From the NCBI GenBank assembly GCA_900539175.1, contig UQAW01000012.1, positions 1-64,000 on the forward strand: a stretch of 64,000 bases of DNA, in the 5' to 3' direction. The stretch's first letter is position 1. Each line of letters begins with the position of its first letter. Below the pieces are notes generated by a model. It did not search any database and was not told where the DNA came from. It worked only from the letters and a program-made list of their open reading frames with translations. Positions 16,284 through 25,281 of this stretch are shown here, one piece after another. Made by a program: the position numbers and the translations under genes. The DNA is from an uncultured Lachnospiraceae bacterium (GTDB lineage Bacteria; Bacillota; Clostridia; Lachnospirales; Lachnospiraceae).

Positions 16284-17462
16284 ATGATTTATTTAGATAA
16301 TGCAGCAACTACAAAGACAGCGCCGGAAGTAGTGGAAGCGATGCTCCCCTATTTTAGCGAACTGTACGGAAACCCATCCAGCATTTATGAAATTGCTGGA
16401 AAAAGCAAGGAGGCGGTCACAGCCGCAAGAGAACAGATTGCAGAAGTGATTGGAGCAAAAACAGAGGAAATCTACTTTACGGCAGGTGGAAGCGAGGCAG
16501 ACAACTGGGCGCTGAAAGCAGCATTTGAGGCATGCAAGAATAAAGGAAATCATATCATAACCACGAAGATTGAGCATCATGCGATTCTGCATACCTGCGA
16601 TTATCTTGAAAAAGAGCGGGGAGCAAAGATTACTTATCTTGATGTAGACGAAAATGGTGTTGTAAAGCTGGAGGACCTGGAGCAGGCAATCACACCCGAG
16701 ACAATCTTGATTTCTGTGATGTTTGCCAATAATGAGATTGGTACCATCCAGCCGATCAAAGAGATTGGAATGATTGCAAAGGAGCATAATATCCTGTTTC
16801 ACACGGATGCGGTGCAGGCATTTGGTCAGATTCCGATCCATGTGGATGATTACCATATCGATATGCTCAGTTCCAGCGGACATAAGATTAACGGACCAAA
16901 GGGAATTGGATTTTTGTATATCCGTAAAGGTGTGAAGATTCGTTCCTTCGTACACGGCGGCGCACAGGAGCGGAAACGCCGGGCAGGCACAGAGAATGTG
17001 CCGGGAATCGTAGGATACGGAGCCGCTGCAAAACGCGCAGCTGATACGATGGAAGCAAGGACCCGCAAAGAAACGGAACTCAGGGATTACATGATTGGAC
17101 GGATTTTAAAGGAAGTTCCTTATTGTCGTCTGAATGGTGATCCGGTAAAACGTCTTCCGAATAATGTAAATATCAGTTTTCAGTTTATTGAAGGAGAGTC
17201 TTTGTTGATTATGTTAGATATGGAAGGAATTGCAGCTTCCAGCGGATCTGCATGTACATCCGGAAGTCTGGATCCCTCACATGTACTGCTGGCGATCGGG
17301 CTGCCTCATGAGATTGCCCATGGCTCCCTTCGCATGACTTTGAGTGATGAGACAACAAAGGAAGATCTTGATTTTACCGTTGAAAAAATAAAAGCAATTG
17401 TGGAACGACTTAGAAACATGTCTCCGTTGTATGAAGATTTTATGAAAAAACAGGGAAAATAA
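16284..17462 (+). CDS. nifS: Cysteine desulfurase
   Basis: This PLP enzyme converts cysteine to alanine plus enzyme-bound persulfide for Fe-S clusters and tRNA thiolation. The 392-aa product starts MIYLDNAATTK, has the PLP lysine in SSGHKINGPKGIG and the active-site cysteine in SSGSACTSG. ATG 16284 is chosen because AAAAGGAG lies 9 nt upstream and the product starts at the family's usual residue. A GTG at 16248 would add 12 residues. nifU follows 44 nt later. The exact paralogue (NifS or IscS) is not certain. Confidence 0.95.
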   Translation: MIYLDNAATTKTAPEVVEAMLPYFSELYGNPSSIYEIAGKSKEAVTAAREQIAEVIGAKTEEIYFTAGGSEADNWALKAAFEACKNKGNHIITTKIEHHAILHTCDYLEKERGAKITYLDVDENGVVKLEDLEQAITPETILISVMFANNEIGTIQPIKEIGMIAKEHNILFHTDAVQAFGQIPIHVDDYHIDMLSSSGHKINGPKGIGFLYIRKGVKIRSFVHGGAQERKRRAGTENVPGIVGYGAAAKRAADTMEARTRKETELRDYMIGRILKEVPYCRLNGDPVKRLPNNVNISFQFIEGESLLIMLDMEGIAASSGSACTSGSLDPSHVLLAIGLPHEIAHGSLRMTLSDETTKEDLDFTVEKIKAIVERLRNMSPLYEDFMKKQGK

Positions 17463-17506
17463 GAAAGACAAGAAAGTACCAGAAAAAATTTGGAGGAAAT
17501 AGAATT

Positions 17507-17944
17507 ATGTACAGTGAAAAAGTAATGGATCATTTTCAGAATCCCAGAAATGTTGGTGAGATTGAGAATCCCAGCGGTGTAGGAACGGTTGGCAATGCAA
17601 AATGCGGAGACATCATGAGAATGTATCTGGATATTGATGAAAATGGAATTATCCAGGATTGTAAATTTAAGACGTTCGGCTGTGGTGCTGCTGTAGCAAC
17701 CAGCAGCATGGCAACCGAGCTTGTCAAAGGAAAAACCATCCAACAGGCGTTAGAAGTTACAAATAAGGCAGTTATGGACGCATTGGACGGACTGCCGCCG
17801 GTCAAGGTACACTGTTCTCTGCTTGCAGAAGAGGCGATCCATGCGGCACTTTGGGATTACGCAGAGAAAAATCATATTAAGATTGAAGGATTGGATAAGC
17901 CCAAATCAGATATCAGTGAAGAGGAAGACGAGGAAGAGTACTAA
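17507..17944 (+). CDS. nifU: Fe-S cluster assembly scaffold (NifU N-terminal domain / IscU-like)
   Basis: This 145-aa scaffold builds nascent Fe-S clusters from NifS sulfur. It begins MYSEKVMDHFQNPRNVG and has the three ligand cysteines in NAKCGD, FGCGAA and KVHCSLL. Only the N-terminal domain is present; the C-terminal thioredoxin-like part of full NifU is absent and the protein ends in a short acidic tail. It lies between nifS and mnmA, with mnmA starting directly after the stop. Confidence 0.94.
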   Translation: MYSEKVMDHFQNPRNVGEIENPSGVGTVGNAKCGDIMRMYLDIDENGIIQDCKFKTFGCGAAVATSSMATELVKGKTIQQALEVTNKAVMDALDGLPPVKVHCSLLAEEAIHAALWDYAEKNHIKIEGLDKPKSDISEEEDEEEY

Positions 17945-17945
17945 G

Positions 17946-19031
17946 ATGGCAAAGGAACGAGTGGTAGTTGGCATGTCAGGAGGTGTGGATTCTTCGGTTG
18001 CCGCTTATCTTCTGAAAGAGGCCGGTTATGATGTAATCGGTGTCACAATGCAGATCTGGCAGGAGGAAGAGGAAGCAGTGCAGCAGGAGAACGGCGGATG
18101 CTGCGGTCTTTTCGCTGTGGAGGATGCCCGCCGGGTAGCGCAGATGTTGGGGATTCCGTATTATGTCATGAACTTCAGAAAGGAATTTAAGCGGGAAGTC
18201 ATGGATTATTTTACCTCAGAATATTTATGCGGGAGAACTCCGAATCCCTGTATCGCCTGTAACCGGTATGTCAAATGGGAGGCGCTTTTAAAGCGCAGTC
18301 TGGATATCGGTGCGGATTATATTGCCACCGGACATTATGCCAGAATTACCCGTCTGCCAAACGGCAGATCTGCAATCTGCAATTCTGTTACGGCAGCAAA
18401 GGATCAGACGTATGCACTTTATAATCTGACCCAGGAGCAGTTGGCGCATACGTTGATGCCGGTGGGAGCTTATACGAAGGAAGAGATACGTTCGATGGCT
18501 GCAGATATCGGACTTCCGGTTGCGGCGAAGAAGGACAGTCAGGAAATCTGTTTTGTGCCGGACAAGGATTATGCTTCCTTTATTGAGCGGGAAACCGGGA
18601 AAACGGTTCCGGAGGGAAATTTTGTCAATACAAAAGGTGAGATTATCGGACGGCATCGGGGAATCACCCATTATACCGTAGGACAGAGGCGGGGGCTTCA
18701 GATTGCTGCCGGACGGAGAATCTTTGTTCTGGAGATCAGGCCTGAGACCAATGAGGTGGTGATCGGTGAAGGGGACGAGGTTTTTTCTCATACGGTGAAA
18801 GCAAATCGCCTGAATTTTATGGGGCTTGAGGAGTTCCCTATTGGTACGTCTGTGGAATTGACAGGGAAAATCCGCTATGGACATAAAGGAGCCGCCTGCA
18901 CCGTCACAAGAACCGGGGAAGACGAGCTGGTCTGTCAGTTCCCGGAGGCAGTCCGGGCAGTGACACCGGGACAAGCTTTAGTCCTTTATAAAGACGGATA
19001 CGTGGCGGCGGGAGGTACGATTATACGATGA
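17946..19031 (+). CDS. mnmA: tRNA-specific 2-thiouridylase
   Basis: MnmA installs the 2-thio group of wobble U34 in tRNA-Lys, -Glu and -Gln. The 361-aa product has the PP-loop MSGGVDSS near the N terminus, the catalytic cysteine in GRTPNPCIACN (about 97-107) and the second in SQEICFVPD (about 200). The start is the ATG 2 nt after the nifU stop. Placement after a cysteine desulfurase fits direct sulfur supply. Its stop overlaps the next start as ATGA. Substrate tRNA-Lys and tRNA-Gln are encoded at the left end of the window. Confidence 0.96.
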   Translation: MAKERVVVGMSGGVDSSVAAYLLKEAGYDVIGVTMQIWQEEEEAVQQENGGCCGLFAVEDARRVAQMLGIPYYVMNFRKEFKREVMDYFTSEYLCGRTPNPCIACNRYVKWEALLKRSLDIGADYIATGHYARITRLPNGRSAICNSVTAAKDQTYALYNLTQEQLAHTLMPVGAYTKEEIRSMAADIGLPVAAKKDSQEICFVPDKDYASFIERETGKTVPEGNFVNTKGEIIGRHRGITHYTVGQRRGLQIAAGRRIFVLEIRPETNEVVIGEGDEVFSHTVKANRLNFMGLEEFPIGTSVELTGKIRYGHKGAACTVTRTGEDELVCQFPEAVRAVTPGQALVLYKDGYVAAGGTIIR

Positions 19032-19822
19032 TTGCAGATTCTCATATGCATACGAGTTTTTCCAGTGACAGTGATACTCCCATGGAAAAGATGGTAGAAC
19101 AGGCCATTGCTCTTGGGATGGAGAGTATCTGTATCACAGATCACTATGATAAGGACTATTTTAATGGGGAATTTCAACTGGATACCGATGCTTATCAGAG
19201 AAAGGTTTGTGAGCTTCAAAGCAGATACGGTGACAGGATCGAGATTCGTTTCGGGGTAGAATTAGGGCTTCAGAGTCATCTGAAGGACTGGATGGAGACG
19301 TATGTAAACCAGTATCCTTTTGATTTTGTGATTGGTTCCATGCATCTTCTGGAGGGGAAAGATCCCTATTACAAAGAAGCGTTTGCAGATCGGGACGAAA
19401 AAGTCCTTCTGAGAGAGTACTTTCAGGTGACAGCAGAGAATCTGGATTCTTTTCAGGGCTTCCAGAGTCTTGGGCATCTGGATTATCTGGTACGCTATCT
19501 GGGTCCGGATGCGGAAGCTTATACGTATCAGGAATATGCGGACGAGATTGATGGGATACTGAAGCGCCTGATCCGATTCGGCATCGCATTGGAGGTCAAT
19601 ACGGCAGGATATCGTTATGGGCGTGCCTGTCCGAATCCGGGAGCCGATGTAGTGAACCGGTATCGTGAATTGGGCGGGGAAATGATCACCATCGGCGCCG
19701 ACGGACATTTTCCCCGGTATGTGGGATATGGATTTGACCGGGCGGAGGCTCTGCTCACCGCATGTGGATTCCGCTATTATACGCTTTTCCGGCAGAAAAA
19801 GCCGCATTTTATAAAAATATAA
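19028..19822 (+). CDS. hisJ: PHP-domain phosphatase, probable histidinol-phosphatase
   Basis: This 264-aa PHP-domain metalloenzyme begins MIADSHMHTSFSSDSD, with the HxH metal motif and further ligands in TDHYDK, GSMHLLEG and GADGHFP. Length and motifs fit the HisJ/HisK family that dephosphorylates histidinol-phosphate. The substrate is inferred from the family; the neighbours are sulfur-transfer genes, not his genes. hisH and hisF lie about 11 kb away. It is translationally coupled to mnmA. Confidence 0.8.
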   Translation: MIADSHMHTSFSSDSDTPMEKMVEQAIALGMESICITDHYDKDYFNGEFQLDTDAYQRKVCELQSRYGDRIEIRFGVELGLQSHLKDWMETYVNQYPFDFVIGSMHLLEGKDPYYKEAFADRDEKVLLREYFQVTAENLDSFQGFQSLGHLDYLVRYLGPDAEAYTYQEYADEIDGILKRLIRFGIALEVNTAGYRYGRACPNPGADVVNRYRELGGEMITIGADGHFPRYVGYGFDRAEALLTACGFRYYTLFRQKKPHFIKI

Positions 19823-19854
19823 TTGTTCTTTTTACCTTTTTTCCAAAATAGGGA

Positions 19855-19883
19855 TTGAATTTTTGGTTAGAATTGGGTAAAAT
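19855..19883 (+). promoter_or_regulatory. Probable gap promoter
   Basis: TTGAAT (19855-19860), 17-nt spacer, TAAAAT (19878-19883), followed by a leader of about 70 nt with AGGAGG before gap. Confidence 0.6.
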
Positions 19884-19958
19884 AAGCTATAGGTTGATGT
19901 TTCTTTAACAAAGTAAGAAGCACAATGAATCTAAACACTTTTAGGAGGAATTAAAATC

Positions 19959-20972
19959 ATGGCAGTAAAAGTAGCAATCAATGGTTTTGGACGTATCGGA
20001 CGTCTTGCATTCAGACAGATGTTTGGAGCAGAGGGATATGAAGTAGTAGCAATCAACGATCTGACATCTCCGAAGATGTTGGCTCATCTGTTAAAATATG
20101 ATTCTTCACAGGGAAAATACGCTTTGGCTGATACAGTAGAAGCTGGTGAAGATTCCATCACTGTTGACGGAAAAGAGATTAAAATCTACGCATTCCCGGA
20201 TGCAAACAACTGCCCATGGGGAGAGCTTGGTGTAGACGTAGTTCTGGAGTGCTCCGGATTCTACACATCCAAAGAAAAAGCTCAGGCTCATATCAATGCA
20301 GGTGCTCGTAAAGTTGTTATCTCTGCTCCGGCAGGCAACGACCTTCCGACCGTTGTTTACAATGTAAACCATGAGACACTGAAAGCTGAAGATACTATTA
20401 TTTCTGCAGCTTCCTGTACAACAAACTGCTTAGCTCCTATGGCAAAAGCTCTGAACGAGTTAGCACCGATCAAAACTGGTATCATGTGTACCATCCATGC
20501 TTATACAGGCGATCAGATGACTCTGGACGGACCGCAAAGAAAAGGCGATCTGAGAAGATCCCGTGCAGCTGCAGTGAATATTGTTCCGAACAGCACAGGT
20601 GCTGCAAAAGCAATCGGTCTGGTTATTCCGGAACTGAACGGAAAATTAATCGGAGCTGCTCAGCGTGTTCCTACCCCAACAGGTTCTACTACAATTCTGA
20701 CAGCAGTTGTAGAAGGAACTGTTACTGTTGATGAAATCAACGCTAAGATGAAAGCTTCTGCTACAGAATCTTTCGGATACAACACAGATGAAATCGTATC
20801 CAGCGATATCGTTGGTATGAGATTTGGTTCTCTGTTCGATGCAACTCAGACTATGGTACTGCCATTGGACAACGGAACAACTCAGGTACAGGTTGTATCC
20901 TGGTATGACAATGAGAACTCTTATACAAGCCAGATGGTTCGTACAATCAAATACTTCTCAGAGTTAGCATAA
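19959..20972 (+). CDS. gap: Glyceraldehyde-3-phosphate dehydrogenase, type I
   Basis: It oxidises glyceraldehyde-3-P to 1,3-bisphosphoglycerate with NAD. The 337-aa product has the Rossmann start KVAINGFGRIGRLAFRQM and the catalytic cysteine in SAASCTTNCLAP (about 152). AGGAGG lies upstream. Codon use is strongly biased, as expected for a highly expressed gene. pgk and tpiA follow, but terminator-like hairpins in both gaps suggest graded expression. Confidence 0.97.
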   Translation: MAVKVAINGFGRIGRLAFRQMFGAEGYEVVAINDLTSPKMLAHLLKYDSSQGKYALADTVEAGEDSITVDGKEIKIYAFPDANNCPWGELGVDVVLECSGFYTSKEKAQAHINAGARKVVISAPAGNDLPTVVYNVNHETLKAEDTIISAASCTTNCLAPMAKALNELAPIKTGIMCTIHAYTGDQMTLDGPQRKGDLRRSRAAAVNIVPNSTGAAKAIGLVIPELNGKLIGAAQRVPTPTGSTTILTAVVEGTVTVDEINAKMKASATESFGYNTDEIVSSDIVGMRFGSLFDATQTMVLPLDNGTTQVQVVSWYDNENSYTSQMVRTIKYFSELA

Positions 20973-21007
20973 TTGTAATTCTTTCGTTTACAATTCAGAT
21001 CCAGAAG

Positions 21008-21037
21008 GGTCCGGTTCTTTTGGGACCGGACCTTTTT
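21008..21037 (+). terminator. Intrinsic terminator between gap and pgk
   Basis: GGTCCGGT (21008-21015) pairs with ACCGGACC (21025-21032), followed by TTTTT. Confidence 0.85.
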
Positions 21038-21057
21038 GAAATTAGGAGGGAAAACCC

Positions 21058-22251
21058 ATGTTAAATAAAAAAAGTGTAGATGATATTAATGTAAAAGGAC
21101 AGAAAGTTCTGGTTCGTTGTGACTTTAACGTTCCGCTTCAGGAAGGCAAAATCACAGACGAGAATCGTCTGGTAGCAGCCCTGCCGACGATCAAAAAGCT
21201 GATCGCAGACGGCGGAAGAGTCATTCTTTGCTCTCATCTTGGAAAACCGAAGGGACAGCCTCTTCCGGAGATGTCTCTGGCACCGGTAGCAGTTCGTCTG
21301 TCTGAGTTACTGGGACAGGAAGTAAAGTTTGCTGCTGATCCTGAGGTTGTGGGAGAGAACGCAAAGGCTGCAGTTGCAGCTATGAATGACGGTGATGTTG
21401 TACTGTTAGAGAATACTCGTTACAGAGCGGAAGAGACAAAGAATGAAGATGCATTCAGCAAAGATCTGGCTTCTCTGGCAGAGATTTTTGTCAATGATGC
21501 ATTTGGTACGGCACACAGAGCACACTGCTCTAATGTAGGCGTTACGAAATATATGAAAGAAAATGCAGTGGGATATCTGATGCAGAAAGAAATTGATTTC
21601 CTCGGAAATGCAGTAGAGAATCCGGAAAGACCATTTGTTGCAATTCTGGGAGGAGCAAAGGTTTCCAGCAAGATTTCTGTTATCAACCGTCTGCTTGACA
21701 AAGTAGATACGCTGATCATCGGCGGCGGAATGGCTTATACATTCTCCAAAGCTCAGGGAGGTAAAATCGGTACTTCTCTGTGTGAAGATGACTATCTGCA
21801 GTATGCGCTTGATATGGTGAAGAAGGCGGAAGAAAAAGGTGTGAAACTGCTTCTTCCGGTTGACCACAGAATCGGGGATGACTTCTCCAACGACTGCAAT
21901 ATGCAGATTGTAGGCGCAGGAGATATTCCGGACGGTTGGGAAGGTATGGATATCGGACCTGAGACAGAGAAAATTTTCAGCGATGCTGTAAAAGATGCAA
22001 AGACTGTTGTATGGAACGGACCGATGGGATGCTTCGAGATGCCAAAATTTGCCGAGGGAACAAAATCAGTTGCAGCAGCACTTGCCCAGACCGATGCAGT
22101 TACGATCATTGGCGGCGGTGATTCTGCGGCAGCCGTAAACCAGTTGGGATATGGCGATAAGATGACTCACATCTCCACAGGCGGCGGCGCTTCTCTGGAA
22201 TTTCTGGAGGGCAAGGAACTGCCAGGCGTTGTAGCAGCAGACGATAAATAA
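21058..22251 (+). CDS. pgk: Phosphoglycerate kinase
   Basis: It transfers phosphate from 1,3-bisphosphoglycerate to ADP. The 397-aa product has VLVRCDFNVPL near the N terminus (substrate domain), LGGAKVSSKI (about 203), IIGGGMAYTF and the C-terminal nucleotide-binding GGGDSAAAV / STGGGASLE. AGGAGG precedes ATG 21058, 20 nt after the terminator. Confidence 0.97.
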   Translation: MLNKKSVDDINVKGQKVLVRCDFNVPLQEGKITDENRLVAALPTIKKLIADGGRVILCSHLGKPKGQPLPEMSLAPVAVRLSELLGQEVKFAADPEVVGENAKAAVAAMNDGDVVLLENTRYRAEETKNEDAFSKDLASLAEIFVNDAFGTAHRAHCSNVGVTKYMKENAVGYLMQKEIDFLGNAVENPERPFVAILGGAKVSSKISVINRLLDKVDTLIIGGGMAYTFSKAQGGKIGTSLCEDDYLQYALDMVKKAEEKGVKLLLPVDHRIGDDFSNDCNMQIVGAGDIPDGWEGMDIGPETEKIFSDAVKDAKTVVWNGPMGCFEMPKFAEGTKSVAAALAQTDAVTIIGGGDSAAAVNQLGYGDKMTHISTGGGASLEFLEGKELPGVVAADDK

Positions 22252-22271
22252 GAGTAAGGATTGAGACATGG

Positions 22272-22306
22272 GACAATCACCTGCCGGTAAAGCGGCGGTG
22301 GTTGTC
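22272..22306 (+). terminator. Terminator-like hairpin between pgk and tpiA
   Basis: GACAATCACC (22272-22281) pairs with GGTGGTTGTC (22297-22306, with wobbles), followed only by TT. It may act as an mRNA processing or stability element. Confidence 0.55.
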
Positions 22307-22348
22307 TTAAGTGTAAAGAAATATAAAAGATAAAAGAGGGAATATAAG

Positions 22349-23098
22349 ATGGCAAGAAAGAAAATTATCGCTGGAAACTGGAAGATGAACATGACACCAA
22401 GCCAGGCAGTAGAATTGGTAAATACATTAAAACCATTGGTAGCAAATGAAGAAGTAGACGTAGTATTCTGTGTACCGGCAATTGATATCATTCCGGTTGT
22501 TGAGGCTTGTAAAGGAACCAACATCCAGGTTGGCGCTGAGAATATGTATTTTGAGGAGAAAGGTGCTTACACAGGTGAGATTTCTCCGGAAATGCTGACT
22601 GATGCAGGTGTAAAATACGTTGTTCTCGGACATTCTGAGAGAAGAGATTATTTTGGTGAGACAAATGCAGATGTGAATAAGAAAGTGCTGAAAGCGTTCG
22701 AGCATGGTATCACACCGATTATGTGCTGCGGTGAAACTCTGGAGCAGAGAGAGCAGGGCGTAACGATGGACTTTATCCGCCAGCAGGTGAAGGTTGGATT
22801 CCAGAATGTAACAGCAGATCAGGCGAAAGCGGCCGTAATCGCTTACGAGCCGATCTGGGCAATCGGAACCGGAAAAACAGCTACCACGGAGCAGGCAGAA
22901 GAGGTATGCAAAGGTATCCGTGAATGCATCGCTGAGATTTATGATGATGCAACTGCAGCAGAAATTCGTATCCAGTATGGCGGATCTGTAAATGCGGGCA
23001 ATGCAGCAGAACTGTTTGCACAGGCTGACATTGACGGCGGTCTGGTAGGCGGCGCTTCCCTGAAAGCTGATTTCGGCAAAATTGTTTGCTATAAATAA
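22349..23098 (+). CDS. tpiA: Triosephosphate isomerase
   Basis: It interconverts dihydroxyacetone-P and glyceraldehyde-3-P. The 249-aa product begins MARKKIIAGNWKMN (substrate Lys), has GHSERR with the catalytic histidine (about 95), and AYEPIWAIGTGK with the catalytic glutamate (about 166) plus the flexible loop. The phosphate-binding YGGSV is present. Phosphoglycerate mutase, often next, is absent here. Confidence 0.97.
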   Translation: MARKKIIAGNWKMNMTPSQAVELVNTLKPLVANEEVDVVFCVPAIDIIPVVEACKGTNIQVGAENMYFEEKGAYTGEISPEMLTDAGVKYVVLGHSERRDYFGETNADVNKKVLKAFEHGITPIMCCGETLEQREQGVTMDFIRQQVKVGFQNVTADQAKAAVIAYEPIWAIGTGKTATTEQAEEVCKGIRECIAEIYDDATAAEIRIQYGGSVNAGNAAELFAQADIDGGLVGGASLKADFGKIVCYK

Positions 23099-23128
23099 AA
23101 AGCATAAATAAGAAGATTATAAATTATC

Positions 23129-23157
23129 TTGACAATTTGAGACAAATTCTGTATGAT
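23129..23157 (+). promoter_or_regulatory. Promoter of the ATP-grasp operon
   Basis: TTGACA (23129-23134), 17-nt spacer, TATGAT (23152-23157). Transcription would start near 23164, directly before the terminator-like hairpin at 23172-23208. Confidence 0.8.
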
Positions 23158-23171
23158 ATATCAATAAGACA

Positions 23172-23208
23172 AAGGTGTTTTGCTGCAGGCAAGGCACCTT
23201 TTTTGTAT
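23172..23208 (+). terminator. Terminator-like hairpin in the leader of the ATP-grasp operon
   Basis: AAGGTG pairs with CACCTT with extra TTTGC/GCAA pairing inside, followed by TTTTTTG. Because it lies downstream of the promoter at 23129 and before the gene, it may attenuate the operon; alternatively it ends tpiA transcripts. Confidence 0.6.
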
Positions 23209-23273
23209 TTGCTGTAAGCGCTACCTCCTGCAGACAGAACCGCTGTCAAAGAACTAAAAAGGAGGAGACTTGT

Positions 23274-24599
23274 ATGATGAGAGAGAATCTGGATTTGTAT
23301 GATCACGCAGACAGTGTGAATGAGCTGTTGGCACGTTACGGTGTGAAATTCGGTATTTATAAGAACCAGACATTCCGGGAGCAATTGTTTCCGTTTGACT
23401 CGATTCCGAGGACGATCGGTGCAGAAGAGTTTACAGAGCTGGAAAAAGGACTGAAACAGCGTGTACGGGCATTGAATCTGTTTATCCGTGATATCTACGG
23501 GGAGAAGAAGATTATCAGAGACGGTATTGTACCAGAGGCATTTGTTTATGCAGGAAGCGGATATCTGGCGGCGTGTGAAGGCGTGATGCCGGCCAAAGGT
23601 ATTTACTCTCATATTTCCGGTATTGATCTGGTACAGGCAAAAGATGGACAGTGGTATGTATTGGAGGATAATCTGCGGGTCCCGTCAGGTGCTTCCTACC
23701 CAATGATTGTGAGAGAGTTATGCCGGAGGTGTTCTCCCAGAACATTTCAGCAGACACGTATTGATGATAACCGTAATTATGCCCAGTTGCTGCGTAAGAC
23801 GCTGGACCATGTGAATGTGGGCGGGCATTGTGTGATCCTGACTCCAGGCAGATATAATGCCGCATACTTTGAGCATTCCTATCTGGCAGAAAAGACAGGG
23901 GCACATCTGGTAAATGGAAATGAATTGATGGTGGAAAATGATCATCTGTATTTTATCGATTACAGAGGAAAAAAAGAGCAGGTAGGTGCTGTCTATCGGA
24001 GAATTTCAGATGAGTATCTGGATCCTATGACATTTAACCGGGAATCTGTAATTGGGATTCCTCATATCTATGATATTTACCGCAAGGGAAATGTTGCACT
24101 TTTGAATGCCCCAGGTAACGGCGTTGCAGATGATAAGGGAATTTACTATTTTGTTCCCAAGATGGTGAAGTATTATCTGGGAGAAGAGCCGATTTTGAAG
24201 AATGCGCCGACGTATCTGCCATATTATGAGGAAGATATGAAGTATGTGCTGGAACATTTTGACAATCTGGTACTGAAGGATGTGGCAGAAGCCGGAGGTT
24301 ACGGCGTCGTTTTTGGAAGCAAGATGACGAAACAGGAGAAGGCAGATTTTCTGGAACTTCTGAAAAAAGAGCCGCGCCGATTTATTGCACAGGAAGTTAT
24401 TGATTTCCGTGATATCGATATTATGGAAAAGGGAGAACGGGTTCCGAGAAAGGCAGATCTTCGGGCATTTGTGCTGATGGCGGATGAGCCGCTGGTATGG
24501 CACAGCGGTCTTACCAGATTTTCGAGAAATCCGGATTCGTTTATTGTCAATTCATCACAGGGAGGAGGTTTTAAAGACACATGGGTATTATCTCATTAG
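23274..24599 (+). CDS. Circularly permuted ATP-grasp type 2 family protein
   Basis: This 441-aa protein belongs by its motifs to the circularly permuted ATP-grasp family (formerly DUF404/DUF407). Examples are VYAGSGYLAACEG, LEDNLRVPSGASYPM, LLNAPGNGVADDKGIYYFVP, LKDVAEAGGYGVVFG and DLRAFVLM. ATP-grasp enzymes join a carboxylate to an amine or thiol; this branch is predicted to be an amino-acid or peptide ligase of unknown product. GGAGGAG precedes two ATGs at 23274 and 23277. It overlaps the alpha-E gene by 19 nt. The ATP-grasp / alpha-E / transglutaminase trio is a recurrent bacterial gene set. Confidence 0.85.
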   Translation: MMRENLDLYDHADSVNELLARYGVKFGIYKNQTFREQLFPFDSIPRTIGAEEFTELEKGLKQRVRALNLFIRDIYGEKKIIRDGIVPEAFVYAGSGYLAACEGVMPAKGIYSHISGIDLVQAKDGQWYVLEDNLRVPSGASYPMIVRELCRRCSPRTFQQTRIDDNRNYAQLLRKTLDHVNVGGHCVILTPGRYNAAYFEHSYLAEKTGAHLVNGNELMVENDHLYFIDYRGKKEQVGAVYRRISDEYLDPMTFNRESVIGIPHIYDIYRKGNVALLNAPGNGVADDKGIYYFVPKMVKYYLGEEPILKNAPTYLPYYEEDMKYVLEHFDNLVLKDVAEAGGYGVVFGSKMTKQEKADFLELLKKEPRRFIAQEVIDFRDIDIMEKGERVPRKADLRAFVLMADEPLVWHSGLTRFSRNPDSFIVNSSQGGGFKDTWVLSH

Positions 24600-25246
24600 A
24601 ACAGACAGACCGGCTGTACTGGCTGGGGCGTTACAGTGAAAGAGTTTATACAACGATTCGGCTGTTTTCGCAGCGTTATGATATTATGATTGATGAAATT
24701 GAGGAAAGCTATGGGGAATTTTGCAGAAGTCTTGAGATTCCCAATATTTATACTTCAAGCAGGGATTTTTGCAGACGTTATTGTTTTGATGAAACAGATC
24801 CAAACTCAATCTACAGCAATCTGATAAGGGCTTATGATAATGCAGTTGTGCTGCGGGAAGAGCTTGGAAGCGAAACGTTATCTTACATACAGCTTGCAAT
24901 TTATGATATGAATAAGGCCAAAACATCAGAGGCGCCGATTCTTCAATTTCAAAAAATCAGTGATAACATTCTGGCATTCTGGGGGATGGTGGATGACAGT
25001 ATTGCCAGTGAAAAAGTGAGAAATATCATTAAATCCGGAAAGCGGATTGAACGTATTGATCTTTATGCAAGGCTGAAACTGCCGCGGAATAAGATGGAAA
25101 GAGAAGTCATGAGACTTGCAGACCGGATTCCGAAATCCGGGATGAATTACGAACAGGAGCGGGTGGCAGAGCTGCTTGGACTTGTCAGGATGCCGGAACT
25201 GGATTATTATCAGATTGTACAGAATGTAGAATCTATTATTCGGTAA
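24581..25246 (+). CDS. Alpha-E domain protein (DUF403)
   Basis: This 221-aa, mainly alpha-helical protein starts MGIISLEQTDRLYWLGRYSERV, the hallmark of the alpha-E superfamily (the YWxGRYxER motif). No catalytic activity is established for the family. It almost always neighbours an ATP-grasp type 2 gene and a transglutaminase-like gene, as here. It is somewhat shorter than the roughly 300 aa common elsewhere. Translation is coupled to the ATP-grasp gene by overlap. Confidence 0.82.
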   Translation: MGIISLEQTDRLYWLGRYSERVYTTIRLFSQRYDIMIDEIEESYGEFCRSLEIPNIYTSSRDFCRRYCFDETDPNSIYSNLIRAYDNAVVLREELGSETLSYIQLAIYDMNKAKTSEAPILQFQKISDNILAFWGMVDDSIASEKVRNIIKSGKRIERIDLYARLKLPRNKMEREVMRLADRIPKSGMNYEQERVAELLGLVRMPELDYYQIVQNVESIIR

Positions 25247-25281
25247 GGGAGGCATGCTGCGGACGGCGCAGATTGAGAGAG

